DNA of 64,000 nt from Candidatus Gastranaerophilales bacterium. Lineage in GTDB: Bacteria > Cyanobacteriota > Vampirovibrionia > Gastranaerophilales > Gastranaerophilaceae. A program made the position numbers and the translations under genes. The notes beneath the pieces were generated by a model that made no database searches, had not been told where the DNA came from, and worked only from the letters and a program-made list of their open reading frames with translations. Positions 9,529 through 18,351 of the stretch are shown here, piece after piece. The stretch spans positions 39,089 to 103,088 of the forward strand of contig CAJOKJ010000009.1 in assembly GCA_905235155.1 (NCBI GenBank), read 5' to 3'. Each line of letters opens with the position of its first letter. Positions within the stretch are counted from its first letter, which is position 1.

Positions 9529-10116
9529 ATGAATGAAAAAGAAAAAATGATTAACGGTTATTTGTATTATCCTGACAAAGACGAGGTCTTGTTTAATGAC
9601 AGATTAAAAGTAAAAGATTTGTGTTTTAAATATAACAATCTTTTACCAAGCCAAACAGATGAAAGAAAAGAACTGTTAAAGAAAATTATTGGTAAAACTT
9701 CTGATAGATATTGGATAGAACAGCCTTTCAGATGTGATTACGGATACAATATAGAAATAGGATATAATTTTTATGCAAACCATAATCTTATTATCCTTGA
9801 CTGTGCAAAAGTAACATTTGGGGATAATGTTTTTATTGCCCCAAATTGCAGTTTCTATACAGCATGTCATCCGCTTTATGTTGAAAAGCGTAATGAAGGA
9901 CTTGAGTATGCACTTCCTATAACTGTTGGTAACAATGTCTGGATAGGTGGAGGTGTTACAATTCTTGCAGGTGTTACAATTGGTGATAATTCTGTAATCG
10001 GAGCCGGAAGTGTTGTAACTAAGGATATTCCTGCAAATGTTGTAGCCGCTGGAAATCCTTGCAAGGTTATAAAAGAAATTACGAAAGATATAAAGGACAA
10101 GTATAAGGTGCTGTAA
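9529..10116 (+). CDS. maltose/galactoside O-acetyltransferase family protein
   Basis: 195 residues, close to the usual length of Maa/LacA enzymes. The N-terminal alpha-helical segment (KMINGYLYYPDKDEVL, residues 6-21) is the family's Mac domain. The beta-helix holds the catalytic His in the TACHPL motif (about residue 114), followed by WIGGGVTILAGVTIG and VIGAGSVVTKDIP. It should transfer acetyl from acetyl-CoA to a sugar hydroxyl. It follows the previous acyltransferase by 2 bases, so the two are co-translated. The physiological acceptor cannot be read from sequence. Confidence 0.88.
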   Translation: MNEKEKMINGYLYYPDKDEVLFNDRLKVKDLCFKYNNLLPSQTDERKELLKKIIGKTSDRYWIEQPFRCDYGYNIEIGYNFYANHNLIILDCAKVTFGDNVFIAPNCSFYTACHPLYVEKRNEGLEYALPITVGNNVWIGGGVTILAGVTIGDNSVIGAGSVVTKDIPANVVAAGNPCKVIKEITKDIKDKYKVL

Positions 10117-10117
10117 T

Positions 10118-10351
10118 ATGTCTGAAATATTAAGTTTTTCCGAAGTCATAGAATTTAAAAAAGCTGTTAGCGAAAGATACGGGATTTACGTACATTTTCA
10201 CGATGCTTGTGCAGGACAATATTTTTCATTTGACGAAACAAAAAACGGTGTTCAGCAATTTACAAAGGAATATTTTTCCGTAAAAAATCTCATACCTGTA
10301 TTTGCAGATAACGGTTTATCTTTTACGCTTGAAAGGATTGAATTATGCTAA
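10118..10351 (+). CDS. small RDAC-like protein
   Basis: 77 residues with a central HFHDACAGQYFSFD segment. This resembles a small conserved family I recall as RDAC proteins, in which an Arg/His-Asp-Ala-Cys core is followed by GQYFS; here the first residue is His. No enzymatic role is known to me. The gene starts 1 base after the acetyltransferase stop and overlaps the tcdA start by 7 bases, so translation is probably coupled to tcdA. Confidence 0.6.
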   Translation: MSEILSFSEVIEFKKAVSERYGIYVHFHDACAGQYFSFDETKNGVQQFTKEYFSVKNLIPVFADNGLSFTLERIELC

Positions 10352-11106
10352 ATGAATTTTCAAGAACAGAATTATTAATCGGTAAAGAAGGAATGGAAAA
10401 ACTCGCAAATTCAAGAGTTGCAATCTTTGGTATTGGCGGTGTAGGCGGATATACGGTCGAAGCACTTGCAAGAAGCGGTGTCAGCCAACTTGATTTGATT
10501 GATGATGATAAAGTCTGTCTTACAAATATAAACAGGCAAATTATTGCAACACGTTCATCTGTGGGTAAATACAAAGTTGATGTTGCAAAAGAACGAATTT
10601 TAGATATAAATCCTAAAGCACAAGTAAACACATACAAGACGTTTTATACCCCTGAAAATGCGAATGAATTTGATTTTTCAAAATACGATTATGTTGTAGA
10701 TGCAATTGATACGGTAGTTGGAAAATTAGAAATTATTGAACGCTCAAAAAAAGCTAATGTTCCTGTAATTTCATCAATGGGTGCAGGCAATAAAATGCAT
10801 CCTGAAAAGTTTGAAGTCGCAGATATATCAAAAACATCAGTTTGCCCATTGGCAAAAGTTATAAGACAACAGTTAAGAAAACGAAAAATTAAAAATGTTA
10901 AAGTTGTATATTCAAAAGAACTTCCGATAGAGCCAAAAGAAGATATGGCTATAAGTTGTCGTAACCACTGCATTTGCCCGCCCGGAACTGTTCATAAATG
11001 TACAAATCGCAGAGCAATACCAGGAAGTAATGCTTTTGTACCGTCAGTTGTCGGATTAATCATTGCCGGCGAAGTAATTAAGGACTTAATCGAATACAAA
11101 GATTGA
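10345..11106 (+). CDS. tcdA: tRNA threonylcarbamoyladenosine dehydratase
   Basis: 253 residues, the expected length. It is an E1/ThiF-like fold: the nucleotide loop GIGGVGGYTVEALARSG (about 27-43), the Asp pair in LIDDDKVCLTNINRQ, and the Cys-rich loop SCRNHCICPPGTVHKC that is typical of TcdA/YgdL. It cyclises t6A37 of tRNAs to ct6A using ATP. It is the last gene of the operon; no clear terminator follows in the 40 bases before the convergent YjbR-like gene. Confidence 0.88.
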   Translation: MLNEFSRTELLIGKEGMEKLANSRVAIFGIGGVGGYTVEALARSGVSQLDLIDDDKVCLTNINRQIIATRSSVGKYKVDVAKERILDINPKAQVNTYKTFYTPENANEFDFSKYDYVVDAIDTVVGKLEIIERSKKANVPVISSMGAGNKMHPEKFEVADISKTSVCPLAKVIRQQLRKRKIKNVKVVYSKELPIEPKEDMAISCRNHCICPPGTVHKCTNRRAIPGSNAFVPSVVGLIIAGEVIKDLIEYKD

Positions 11107-11149
11107 TAATTGAAAAATTTGCCAGTATTTTGTTCATAAATTCATGTTG

Positions 11150-11794
11150 TTATTTTAATTTATAGCTTTTATCAATTCTTTCATAAATTTCATCAATAGG
11201 CACGGAACCGTCAAGAATTATTGTAAACCAATGCTTTTTGTTCATGTGATAACCTCTGAAATATTTTTTATTATCAACAAGTTTGTCTATTTCTTCGGCT
11301 GTGGCTCTTAAATCTATAACTTCAACTTTTTCTTTACTTTCAAACCCTAATTTATCTTTGCCTACTGTTAATATTGCAAAATACCATTTTTTGTTATCTT
11401 TTCTGCGACAAACCGCATTATCAGGGAATTTTTCCCACAAATATTCAACATCATCACCGTATTTTTCTTTTGCATACTTGATAACAAGTTTTGAATATTC
11501 ATATTTAAAAACATCGTTCTCAAAGCAGTTTTCGGCAACAGATAATAAAACTTTTTCATATTCTTCTTTAACTTTACCGACAAAAGAACCTTGTACATAC
11601 TCAACCAAATGTAAGGTATAAGACTCACCACTATCTTTTTCTACAAGTTCTGTTGAAATGCTATAATTTTTATCAATTTTTACTGTCAAAATAAATTCGC
11701 CATTCATAATTTCAGTTTTATAAATATTATCAACAAAACCAAAATCAGCCAATTTTTTTAAATTTACTTTTTTATTTTTGAAAATATCATTCAT
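11150..11794 (-). CDS. MmcQ/YjbR family protein with N-terminal extension
   Basis: 214 residues. The last ~115 are the YjbR/MmcQ (CyaY-like) fold: WEKFPDNAVCRRKDNKKWYFAIL, VEVIDLRATAEE, FRGYHMNKKHWFTIILDGSVP. The first ~95 residues form an extra beta-rich domain found in several firmicute-type members. The family has been suggested to bind DNA, but a function is not secure. The gene has no Shine-Dalgarno site and looks leaderless, with its -10 nested just beyond the pckA terminator. Confidence 0.8.
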   Translation of the reverse strand: MNDIFKNKKVNLKKLADFGFVDNIYKTEIMNGEFILTVKIDKNYSISTELVEKDSGESYTLHLVEYVQGSFVGKVKEEYEKVLLSVAENCFENDVFKYEYSKLVIKYAKEKYGDDVEYLWEKFPDNAVCRRKDNKKWYFAILTVGKDKLGFESKEKVEVIDLRATAEEIDKLVDNKKYFRGYHMNKKHWFTIILDGSVPIDEIYERIDKSYKLK

Positions 11795-11800
11795 ATAAAT

Positions 11801-11806
11801 ATTTTA
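11801..11806 (-). promoter_or_regulatory. -10 element of a leaderless promoter (YjbR-like gene)
   Basis: TAAAAT on the minus strand ends 6 nt before the ATG. It overlaps the end of the T-rich tail of the pckA terminator, so one gene's stop signal runs directly into the next gene's promoter. Confidence 0.5.
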
Positions 11807-11813
11807 ACAAAAA

Positions 11814-11846
11814 ATAGGCGGTTTTGCTTAAAGCAAAACCGCCTAT
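11814..11846 (-). terminator. strong Rho-independent terminator of pckA
   Basis: A 16-bp perfect stem (ATAGGCGGTTTTGCTT and its complement) with one central base is followed on the minus strand by a TTTTTTG tract. It begins 17 bases after the pckA stop. Confidence 0.92.
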
Positions 11847-11863
11847 AAGTTTATTTAATGCAA

Positions 11864-13468
11864 TTAAGCGTTGCATTCACATTTTGATTTAGGACCTGCA
11901 TTTACGATTTCAGCCGGCATGTTAGGGTATTTTGCTTTGAAGTTATCTTCAAACATTTTAGCTAACTTGTTAGCTTGTTCATCATAAGCAGATTTATCAG
12001 ACCACATACCTCTTGCATCTAACATTTCATCAGGAACATTAGGACAAGTTGCAGGATAATCTACGTTAAATACGTCGTGGTGTTTAAATTCTACACTGTC
12101 AAAAGAACCGTTTAACGCTGCTGTAACCATTGCACGAGTGTAGCTTAATTTCATACGTTTAGCACCAGATGCAGCAGAACCGCCAGCCCAGCCTGTGTTT
12201 ACCAAGTAAACTTTTGTACCGTATTGTTCTAATTTATCACCTAACATTTTTGCATAAACAGATGCATCCATTGGCATAAATGGTTCCCCGAATAATGTTG
12301 AGAATGTAGGTTGTGGTTCTGTAACTCCACGTTCAGTACCTGCTAATTTAGAAGTAAATCCTGTTACAAAGTGGTACATAGCTGCATTTTTATCAAGTCT
12401 GCTGATTGGAGGTAATACACCGAAAGCATCTGCTGTCAAGAATACAACAACTTTTGGAATACCGCCTTTACCAGGAATTTGAGCGTTATTAATGTAGTTT
12501 ACAGGGTAACCTACACGAGTGTTTTCTGTTAATGAACCGTCTGTATAATCAGGAGTTCTTGTTTCAGGGTCTACAATTACGTTTTCAACTAACGAACCAA
12601 ATTTGATAGCATTGTATATATCAGGTTCATTTTCTGCTGACAAGTTGATACATTTTGCGTAACAACCACCTTCAAAGTTGAATACACCATCAGGTGACCA
12701 ACCGTGTTCATCATCACCGATTAATTTACGAGCAGGGTCTGCTGACAAAGTTGTTTTACCTGTTCCTGATAAGCCAAAGAATACAGCAGTTTCTTGAGTT
12801 TCAGGATCCATATTTGCTGAACAGTGCATTGGAAGTACATTTTTCTTTGTCATAATGTAATTCATTGTTGCAAATACTGATTTTTTAATTTCACCTGCAT
12901 ATTGAGAACCGCAAATTAAAATTAAGTGTGCTTCATAGTCAATAATAATTGCTGCTTCACTGTGAACACCATCAATTTCAGGGTCGCATTTGAAGCCGGG
13001 AGCACATAAAATTGTGTAATCAGGTTCACCATAATTTGCTAATTCTTCTGCTGTTGGTCTGATTAATAATTGATGAATAAACATATTTTGGCTTGCTAAT
13101 TCGTTTATAACTCTAAATTTTTGAGTATAAGTTTTGTCAGCACCTGCATATCCGTCAAATATAAATACTTCTCTGCCTTGTAAGTATGCTGCTACTTTAC
13201 CTCTTAAAGCATCAAATTTTTCTCTGCTTATTGGTCTGTTGACTTTGCCCCAAGCAATTTCATCGTGTACACCTTCTGTATCAACGATAAATTTGTCTTG
13301 TGGTGAACGACCTGTATATTTTCCTGTTGTAACAAGTAATGCACCTGTATCCGTTAATTTACCTTCACCTCTGCGTAATGCTGCTTCTGTTAATAGAGCA
13401 GGTGATAAGTTGCGATAAACTGCTTTTGGTTCTATAATACCTAATTTTTCAATACCGTAAGTTTCCAT
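11864..13468 (-). CDS. pckA: phosphoenolpyruvate carboxykinase (ATP)
   Basis: 534 residues, the usual length of the ATP-dependent family. It carries RSPQDKF (55-60), the kinase-1a P-loop GLSGTGKTT (232-240), the metal-binding DDEHGW (252-257) and PCK signatures such as GGSAASGAKRMKL. It converts oxaloacetate plus ATP to PEP plus CO2, or the reverse when CO2 is high; in fermenters it often runs toward oxaloacetate. Monocistronic: own promoter, AAGGAGG 8 nt before ATG, and a strong terminator. Together with the pyruvate phosphate dikinase at about 33 kb it can interconvert the C3/C4 pools. Confidence 0.97.
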   Translation of the reverse strand: METYGIEKLGIIEPKAVYRNLSPALLTEAALRRGEGKLTDTGALLVTTGKYTGRSPQDKFIVDTEGVHDEIAWGKVNRPISREKFDALRGKVAAYLQGREVFIFDGYAGADKTYTQKFRVINELASQNMFIHQLLIRPTAEELANYGEPDYTILCAPGFKCDPEIDGVHSEAAIIIDYEAHLILICGSQYAGEIKKSVFATMNYIMTKKNVLPMHCSANMDPETQETAVFFGLSGTGKTTLSADPARKLIGDDEHGWSPDGVFNFEGGCYAKCINLSAENEPDIYNAIKFGSLVENVIVDPETRTPDYTDGSLTENTRVGYPVNYINNAQIPGKGGIPKVVVFLTADAFGVLPPISRLDKNAAMYHFVTGFTSKLAGTERGVTEPQPTFSTLFGEPFMPMDASVYAKMLGDKLEQYGTKVYLVNTGWAGGSAASGAKRMKLSYTRAMVTAALNGSFDSVEFKHHDVFNVDYPATCPNVPDEMLDARGMWSDKSAYDEQANKLAKMFEDNFKAKYPNMPAEIVNAGPKSKCECNA

Positions 13469-13510
13469 TATTTAGCCTCCTTTATGCTTGGAATACTCTT
13501 TTATGCTTAT

Positions 13511-13539
13511 ATTTTACAATAATAGTAATTAAATTGCAA
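13511..13539 (-). promoter_or_regulatory. pckA promoter
   Basis: TTGCAA (13534-13539), 17-bp spacer and TAAAAT (13511-13516) on the minus strand, giving a leader of about 35 nt with a strong Shine-Dalgarno site. Confidence 0.75.
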
Positions 13540-13572
13540 TAATCTTGTGTATAATTAACACTTATTTTCCTG

Positions 13573-13601
13573 TTGACACAAGTTATTGTCTGTTTTAGCA
13601 T
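13573..13601 (+). promoter_or_regulatory. leaderless promoter of the MscS-type channel gene
   Basis: TTGACA (13573-13578), a 17-bp spacer and TAGCAT (13596-13601). The -10 ends 6 nt before ATG 13608, so transcription should begin at the ATG. This is the clearest two-element example of the leaderless geometry in the window. Confidence 0.75.
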
Positions 13602-13607
13602 GTGAAT

Positions 13608-14438
13608 ATGCTTAAAGATTTTCTTACAAAACACGTTGGAATATTTATTGAATTTACAATCATTGTTATTGTAACTTTCTTATTAATGAAAGTTATAAAT
13701 TTTCTTGATAAAAAAATCAGAGTAAATATTATTTCAAAACACGAAAATAGTGCCAGATTATTAAGTTTTTGCCCAATTTTGAATAAAGTTATAAAAGCAA
13801 TTGTTCTATTCATAATAATTGCATCCGTTATGCAAGCACACGGATATTCAATGACATCACTTGTTGCAGGGTTTGGTATTGTCGGTATGGCTGTGAGCTT
13901 TGCGGCAAAAGAAAGTATTGCTAACATTTTTGGTTCAGTTTCAATACTTTATGATAAAGTTTTTGATTTAGGTGATTATGTAAAAATCAATGATGTAGAA
14001 GGCTATGTGAATGATATTAGTCTTCGCTCAACAAAAATTAAAACTTTGGATAACTCAATTATAACTGTTCCGAATAATATCGTTGCAAATTCTGTTATTA
14101 TCAATTATTCGCTAATCAAAAAAAGACGTATGATTGAAACAATTGGTATAACTTATGGAACAGCTAACGAAAAAATTGATAAAGCAATTGAAATTATTAA
14201 ATCAGTGATAAGAGATAACAATGAAGTCGTTACCAATGACAATTTGGTATTTTTAGAAAAATTAAATTCAAGTTCGATAGATATACACTTGGAAGCATAC
14301 ATAAATTACGGAGATTTAGCTAATTTCAGACGTGTTAGACAAGATGTTATAAAAGAAGTAGTACGACAATTCAGACAGGAAGGAATAGATTTTGCGTTTC
14401 CATCGCAATCTATTTATATTGAAAACAATGAAAATTAA
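13608..14438 (+). CDS. MscS family small-conductance mechanosensitive channel
   Basis: About 276 residues, the length of E. coli MscS. Two N-terminal membrane segments (about 12-32 and 60-80) precede the pore-lining TM3 with the Gly/Ala pattern VAGFGIVGMAVSFAAKE, then the beta domain (LGDYVKIND, IVPNNIV-like TVPNNIVANS) and the alpha/beta C-terminal domain. It releases osmolytes under hypo-osmotic shock. GTG at 13602 is an alternative start, but it lies between the -10 and the expected transcription start, so ATG 13608 is preferred. It overlaps rlmH. Confidence 0.9.
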   Translation: MLKDFLTKHVGIFIEFTIIVIVTFLLMKVINFLDKKIRVNIISKHENSARLLSFCPILNKVIKAIVLFIIIASVMQAHGYSMTSLVAGFGIVGMAVSFAAKESIANIFGSVSILYDKVFDLGDYVKINDVEGYVNDISLRSTKIKTLDNSIITVPNNIVANSVIINYSLIKKRRMIETIGITYGTANEKIDKAIEIIKSVIRDNNEVVTNDNLVFLEKLNSSSIDIHLEAYINYGDLANFRRVRQDVIKEVVRQFRQEGIDFAFPSQSIYIENNEN

Positions 14439-14898
14439 AGTTATAGCAATGGGTCGTGTAAATGAACCCTATTTAAAAACAGGTATAGACGAATTTTTAA
14501 AACGCATAGCACCCTATGCAACAATTGAGGTTTCAGAACTAAAACCTGTTGAAATAAAAGACGAAAATTTAATTCAAAGGTCTTTAGATTTAGAAGCAGA
14601 AAAAATAATGGATTTAATAAAACCGTCTGCTTTTGTTATAACACTTGAAATTGGCGGAAAAACGCTTTCGTCAGAAGATTTTGCATTACAAATGAATGAG
14701 ATAATTAATTCAGGTGTAAATGAATTAATTTTTGTAATAGGCTCATCTCACGGCTTATCACAAAGAGTATCCGAAAGAGCTGATTACAAATTAAGTCTTT
14801 CAAAAATGACATTTTTACACAACTTTGCAAGACTGATTTTGGTCGAACAAATATACAGAGCATTTAAAATTATCAAAGGTGAAGTCTATCATAAATAA
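14428..14898 (+). CDS. rlmH: 23S rRNA (pseudouridine1915-N3)-methyltransferase
   Basis: 156 residues from an ATG inside the end of the channel gene (11-bp overlap); this start gives the canonical N-terminus MKIKVIAMGRV and the family length (155 in E. coli). SPOUT-fold marks: ITLEIGGKTLSSEDFA, the knot segment FVIGSSHGLS, and the C-terminal SLSKMTFLHNFARLILVEQIYRA. It methylates m3-psi1915 in helix 69 of the 23S rRNA using SAM. Translationally coupled to the upstream channel. Confidence 0.93.
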   Translation: MKIKVIAMGRVNEPYLKTGIDEFLKRIAPYATIEVSELKPVEIKDENLIQRSLDLEAEKIMDLIKPSAFVITLEIGGKTLSSEDFALQMNEIINSGVNELIFVIGSSHGLSQRVSERADYKLSLSKMTFLHNFARLILVEQIYRAFKIIKGEVYHK

Positions 14899-14913
14899 CA
14901 ATTTTTAATATTG

Positions 14914-16455
14914 TCATATTTTAGAAATATCATCGCTGTTTTCAGCTAATTCATCAATAAGTTTTTTAGCATTTTTTTTGTTTTTTAACGTTGCATTTCC
15001 ACCAATACAACCTCCTTCACAGCACATAACTTCTATTAAATTGCAGCCTTGATCACATTCTCCGCAAGTGGCATATTTTTTTAATTGTTTTATGCTATCT
15101 TTGTTTAAACCATTTATTATAAAAGGTTTAACAGCATTTTCATCTTGTAAAGTTGCCTTTATTGATTCTGCAACGCCTCCTGAAATGCCAAAATTACGTG
15201 CTTGTTTTGAGGCTTCAACAGTATATTTTTGTTCTTTACATTCCTCTATTTTTATTTCTTTTGCCGTAAACAATGCCTCTAATTCTTCGTAATTCATAAC
15301 ATAATCAACATTCGGATTACCAAAAGCTTCTGCACGCTTTGCAACACAAGGACTTACAAAAACAGTAATACACTCAGTATATTCTTTTTTTACAATTTCA
15401 GCAGTGTAATATAATGGTGTTTTTGTATCTGATACAAAAGGTTTAATTTCTTGAAGATGTTTTTTCACAAGTTGATTATAACCTGCACAACAAGATGTAG
15501 TCATAAATGTATGTAACTTTTCATCGTCATCCTGTGATTCCTGTTCGCCATAGCCGCCAACATTTGCCCATTCGGTAAGCCAATCTGATTCTTTTTCATT
15601 TACAGCCTTCATTCTCTCAACAAATTCTTCAGCTTCATTTTTTGCTGTAATATCAGCACCTTGTGCTACTTCATAAACATCATCAAAACCTGATTTAATA
15701 ATTGCATTTTTTAATTGATATATATTTGCATTAAATTGTCCCGCAATTGATGGTGCAATCATTGCAATAACTTTTTTATCTGATTTTATTGCTTTTAAAA
15801 TATCAACAATTTGACTTCTTTCATGAACAGCACAGAATGGACACGCAGTAACACATTTTCCACAGTTTATACATTTATCATAATCAATACTTGCAAAACC
15901 TGTTTCATCTTTTTTTATTGCTCCGACAGGACAAGAATCCTCGCAAGGTACGGAAATTTTTGTAATAGCCTTATATGGACATACACCTACACATTTTTGA
16001 CACTTTTTACATTTAGAATCATCTATAACAGATTTACTATCACTAATTGATATTGCACCAAATTTACAAGCAGATTGACAAGGTCTTGCAACACAACCTT
16101 GACACAAATCCGTAACATAAATTCTGTTTGTAGCACAACCTTTACAAGCAGTTTGAAGTACAGTTAAATTTTTATCGCTTATTTGAGTTCTTTCTAAAGC
16201 CCAAGTTGCATAATCAGACAAAGACACCGTTTCATCATCTTCTTCAATAGGAAAACCTAATCCGGCAATCGCTCTGTCTTTAATAATAGCTCTTTCTTTA
16301 TATACGCAACATCTATAAGGAACTTCCATACCCTTTGGTCGCATATCATAAGGTATAAGACGTGCCTTACGTGTAAAATCATCAGACAAAAAAGCTTTTA
16401 TTATTCTTACTAATATTTCCTTTTTTAAATGTATAAATTGTCCTAAATCACTCAT
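14914..16455 (-). CDS. [FeFe] hydrogenase, group B-like, monomeric
   Basis: 513 residues. The N-terminal ~100 residues include the family-like RCCVYKERAIIKDRAIAGLGF. Then come several [4Fe-4S] motifs (CQGCVARPCQSAC, CKKCQKCVGVCP, CINCGKCVTACP). The C-terminal H-cluster domain has altered signature loops: TSCCAGYNQ (L1), SPCVAKRAE (L2) and MCCEGGCIGG (L3). The Cys ligands are present, but L1/L2/L3 differ from the group A TSCCPAW / MPCTAKK / MACPGGC, which suggests a group B1/B3 enzyme. Redox partner unknown, presumably ferredoxin. It lies 81 bp after hydA, separated by a hairpin, with its own AAGGTGAT ribosome site. Confidence 0.85.
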   Translation of the reverse strand: MSDLGQFIHLKKEILVRIIKAFLSDDFTRKARLIPYDMRPKGMEVPYRCCVYKERAIIKDRAIAGLGFPIEEDDETVSLSDYATWALERTQISDKNLTVLQTACKGCATNRIYVTDLCQGCVARPCQSACKFGAISISDSKSVIDDSKCKKCQKCVGVCPYKAITKISVPCEDSCPVGAIKKDETGFASIDYDKCINCGKCVTACPFCAVHERSQIVDILKAIKSDKKVIAMIAPSIAGQFNANIYQLKNAIIKSGFDDVYEVAQGADITAKNEAEEFVERMKAVNEKESDWLTEWANVGGYGEQESQDDDEKLHTFMTTSCCAGYNQLVKKHLQEIKPFVSDTKTPLYYTAEIVKKEYTECITVFVSPCVAKRAEAFGNPNVDYVMNYEELEALFTAKEIKIEECKEQKYTVEASKQARNFGISGGVAESIKATLQDENAVKPFIINGLNKDSIKQLKKYATCGECDQGCNLIEVMCCEGGCIGGNATLKNKKNAKKLIDELAENSDDISKI

Positions 16456-16481
16456 TTAAATCACCTTTTACTCTACAAAAC

Positions 16482-16509
16482 ATACTCCGCCTTTTTAATG
16501 GCGGAGCAT
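16482..16509 (-). terminator. hairpin terminator/attenuator between the two hydrogenase genes
   Basis: CTCCGCC (16485-16491) pairs with GGCGGAG (16500-16506) around an 8-nt loop, with further partial pairing outside. On the minus strand the tail is GTATGTTTTGT, a moderate T-run. Read-through could feed the downstream hydrogenase. Confidence 0.65.
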
Positions 16510-16536
16510 ATTTTTTATTTAATTCAAAAAATCAAA

Positions 16537-18306
16537 TTACTTAATATCTTTATAAGAATCTTTGAATTTATCATTGTATGAAGTATGAAGCAAGTGATGT
16601 GCTTTTTCACTTCCCGGTTTACCATCCAAGCATTCTGCATATAATTTTAAAATATCAGGATTTTCGTGTGAACGTCTTAATTCAAGATTTTTATCTTCTG
16701 TGTATAAACCTTCTGCACGTTCTTCCTTAACTTTAATATCATCGCAGCTTCTTGGTTGACCGCCACCATTAATACATCCGCCCGGACAAGCCATAACTTC
16801 AAGCAACTGGAAGTTTGCAGTTCCATTTTTAATTTCTTGAATTGCTTTTTCTGCTTCTTTTAATGTTGAAACAACTCTTATCACAACTTTAGTGCCTTTG
16901 ATATCCATTTCAACTGTTTTTGAACGGGAATTTTTATCTACACCACGAAATTCCTTAATGTCATTGCTTGTAACATTTTCACCTGTGATGTAGTAATATG
17001 CAGTTCTTGCAGCAGCTTCGGCAACACCGCCTGATGCACCGAATATTGTACCTGCACCGGAATATTCACCAAACGGAGAATCTGCTTTTTCATCTTCTAA
17101 TGCTTTAAAGTCAATACCTGCTTCTTTTATCATTCTGCCTAATTCTTGAGTTGTTAAAACTATATCAGTTTCACCTTTCAATTGTTCTCTTTTTGCTTCA
17201 TATTTTTTAGCAGTACAAGGCATAATTGAAACAACCACCATGTTATCTTTTGTGTAACCTTCATAGTATTTTGGTAAAAACTCTTTTATTACAGGTGATA
17301 ACATACCTTGTGGAGATTTACAAGATGATAAGTGTGCCAACATATCAGGGTGTTGAGTTTCCATATATCTAATCCAAGCAGGGCAGCAAGATGTAAACAT
17401 TGGTAAAACACCGTTATTTGTAACTCTGTCTACAAATTCCGTTGCTTCTTCCGTAATTGTTAAATCTGCCGAAAAGTTTGTATCAAATACTAAATCAAAA
17501 CCGATTTTTCTTAAAGCGGCATATATTTTACCAATAGTATTTTCACCCGGTTTTAATCCGAACATTTCTCCGACTGCTACACGAACAGATGGTGCAATTT
17601 GAACAACAACTTTCTTTTCTTTGTTGTTTATTTCGTCCCAAACTTCATCAACATTTGATTTAATTGTTAAAGCACCTGTTGGACATACTGCTTGACATTG
17701 ACCGCAGAATACGCAATCAACTGCAGCTAAATCTCTGCCGCTCATAGGTTGAACCACAGTTTTTGAACCTCTGTTAGCGAAACCTAATACGGAATGACCT
17801 TGAAATTCGCTACACGCTCTTACACAAGCACCACAAAGGATACACTTGTTAGGGTCACGAACTATTGATGGATTTCTGTCATCAATTTCCATCATTTCTT
17901 CTTTTGTTAATGTCGGATATTTGATTTTTCTTACACCATATTCTTCAGAATATTGTTGTAATTCGCACTTACCAGATTTTTCACAAGTTGTACATTCTCT
18001 GTCATGGTTTGTAAGTAACAATTCAAGAACTGTTTTTCTTATTTTTCTAACTCTTTGAGAGTTAATACTTACTTTAATACCTGCTTCAGGAGGCATTGTA
18101 CAAGATGAATTAACCATCACTCTGCCGTTTGGATATTCAACTTCTACAACACACATACGGCAAGCACCAAATTGTGTTAAGTCAGGACGATAACAGAAAG
18201 TAGGTACATTCATGCCTGCTTTTCTGATAACTTCCAAAAGATTTGGCTCATCGGTAAATTCTACCTCTTTGCCCTCAATAAATAATGTTTTTTTATCTTC
18301 TGACAT
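16537..18306 (-). CDS. hydA: NAD(P)-linked [FeFe] hydrogenase catalytic subunit
   Basis: 589 residues. N-terminal [2Fe-2S] domain (CYRPDLTQFGACRMC...), a His-containing FeS segment (HDRECTTCEKSGKCELQ), two [4Fe-4S] motifs (CILCGACVRAC, CVFCGQCQAVCP), then the H-cluster domain with TSCCPAW, MPCTAKKYE and MACPGGCINGGGQP. It reduces protons (or oxidises H2). With NuoF- and NuoE-like subunits directly upstream it forms the trimeric HydABC type, in which NADH and reduced ferredoxin may be oxidised together; bifurcation is inferred from the gene set. Maturases HydEFG are not in the window. Confidence 0.95.
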   Translation of the reverse strand: MSEDKKTLFIEGKEVEFTDEPNLLEVIRKAGMNVPTFCYRPDLTQFGACRMCVVEVEYPNGRVMVNSSCTMPPEAGIKVSINSQRVRKIRKTVLELLLTNHDRECTTCEKSGKCELQQYSEEYGVRKIKYPTLTKEEMMEIDDRNPSIVRDPNKCILCGACVRACSEFQGHSVLGFANRGSKTVVQPMSGRDLAAVDCVFCGQCQAVCPTGALTIKSNVDEVWDEINNKEKKVVVQIAPSVRVAVGEMFGLKPGENTIGKIYAALRKIGFDLVFDTNFSADLTITEEATEFVDRVTNNGVLPMFTSCCPAWIRYMETQHPDMLAHLSSCKSPQGMLSPVIKEFLPKYYEGYTKDNMVVVSIMPCTAKKYEAKREQLKGETDIVLTTQELGRMIKEAGIDFKALEDEKADSPFGEYSGAGTIFGASGGVAEAAARTAYYYITGENVTSNDIKEFRGVDKNSRSKTVEMDIKGTKVVIRVVSTLKEAEKAIQEIKNGTANFQLLEVMACPGGCINGGGQPRSCDDIKVKEERAEGLYTEDKNLELRRSHENPDILKLYAECLDGKPGSEKAHHLLHTSYNDKFKDSYKDIK

Positions 18307-18351
18307 ATTATTTTTCCTTTTTGATTATCTGTGTACTACTAAAATTATATA

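Noticed and set aside
9676..10149. Long minus-strand frame opposite the acetyltransferase
   Set aside because: Shadow of a well-supported gene; its translation is low-complexity without ribosome site or homology pattern.
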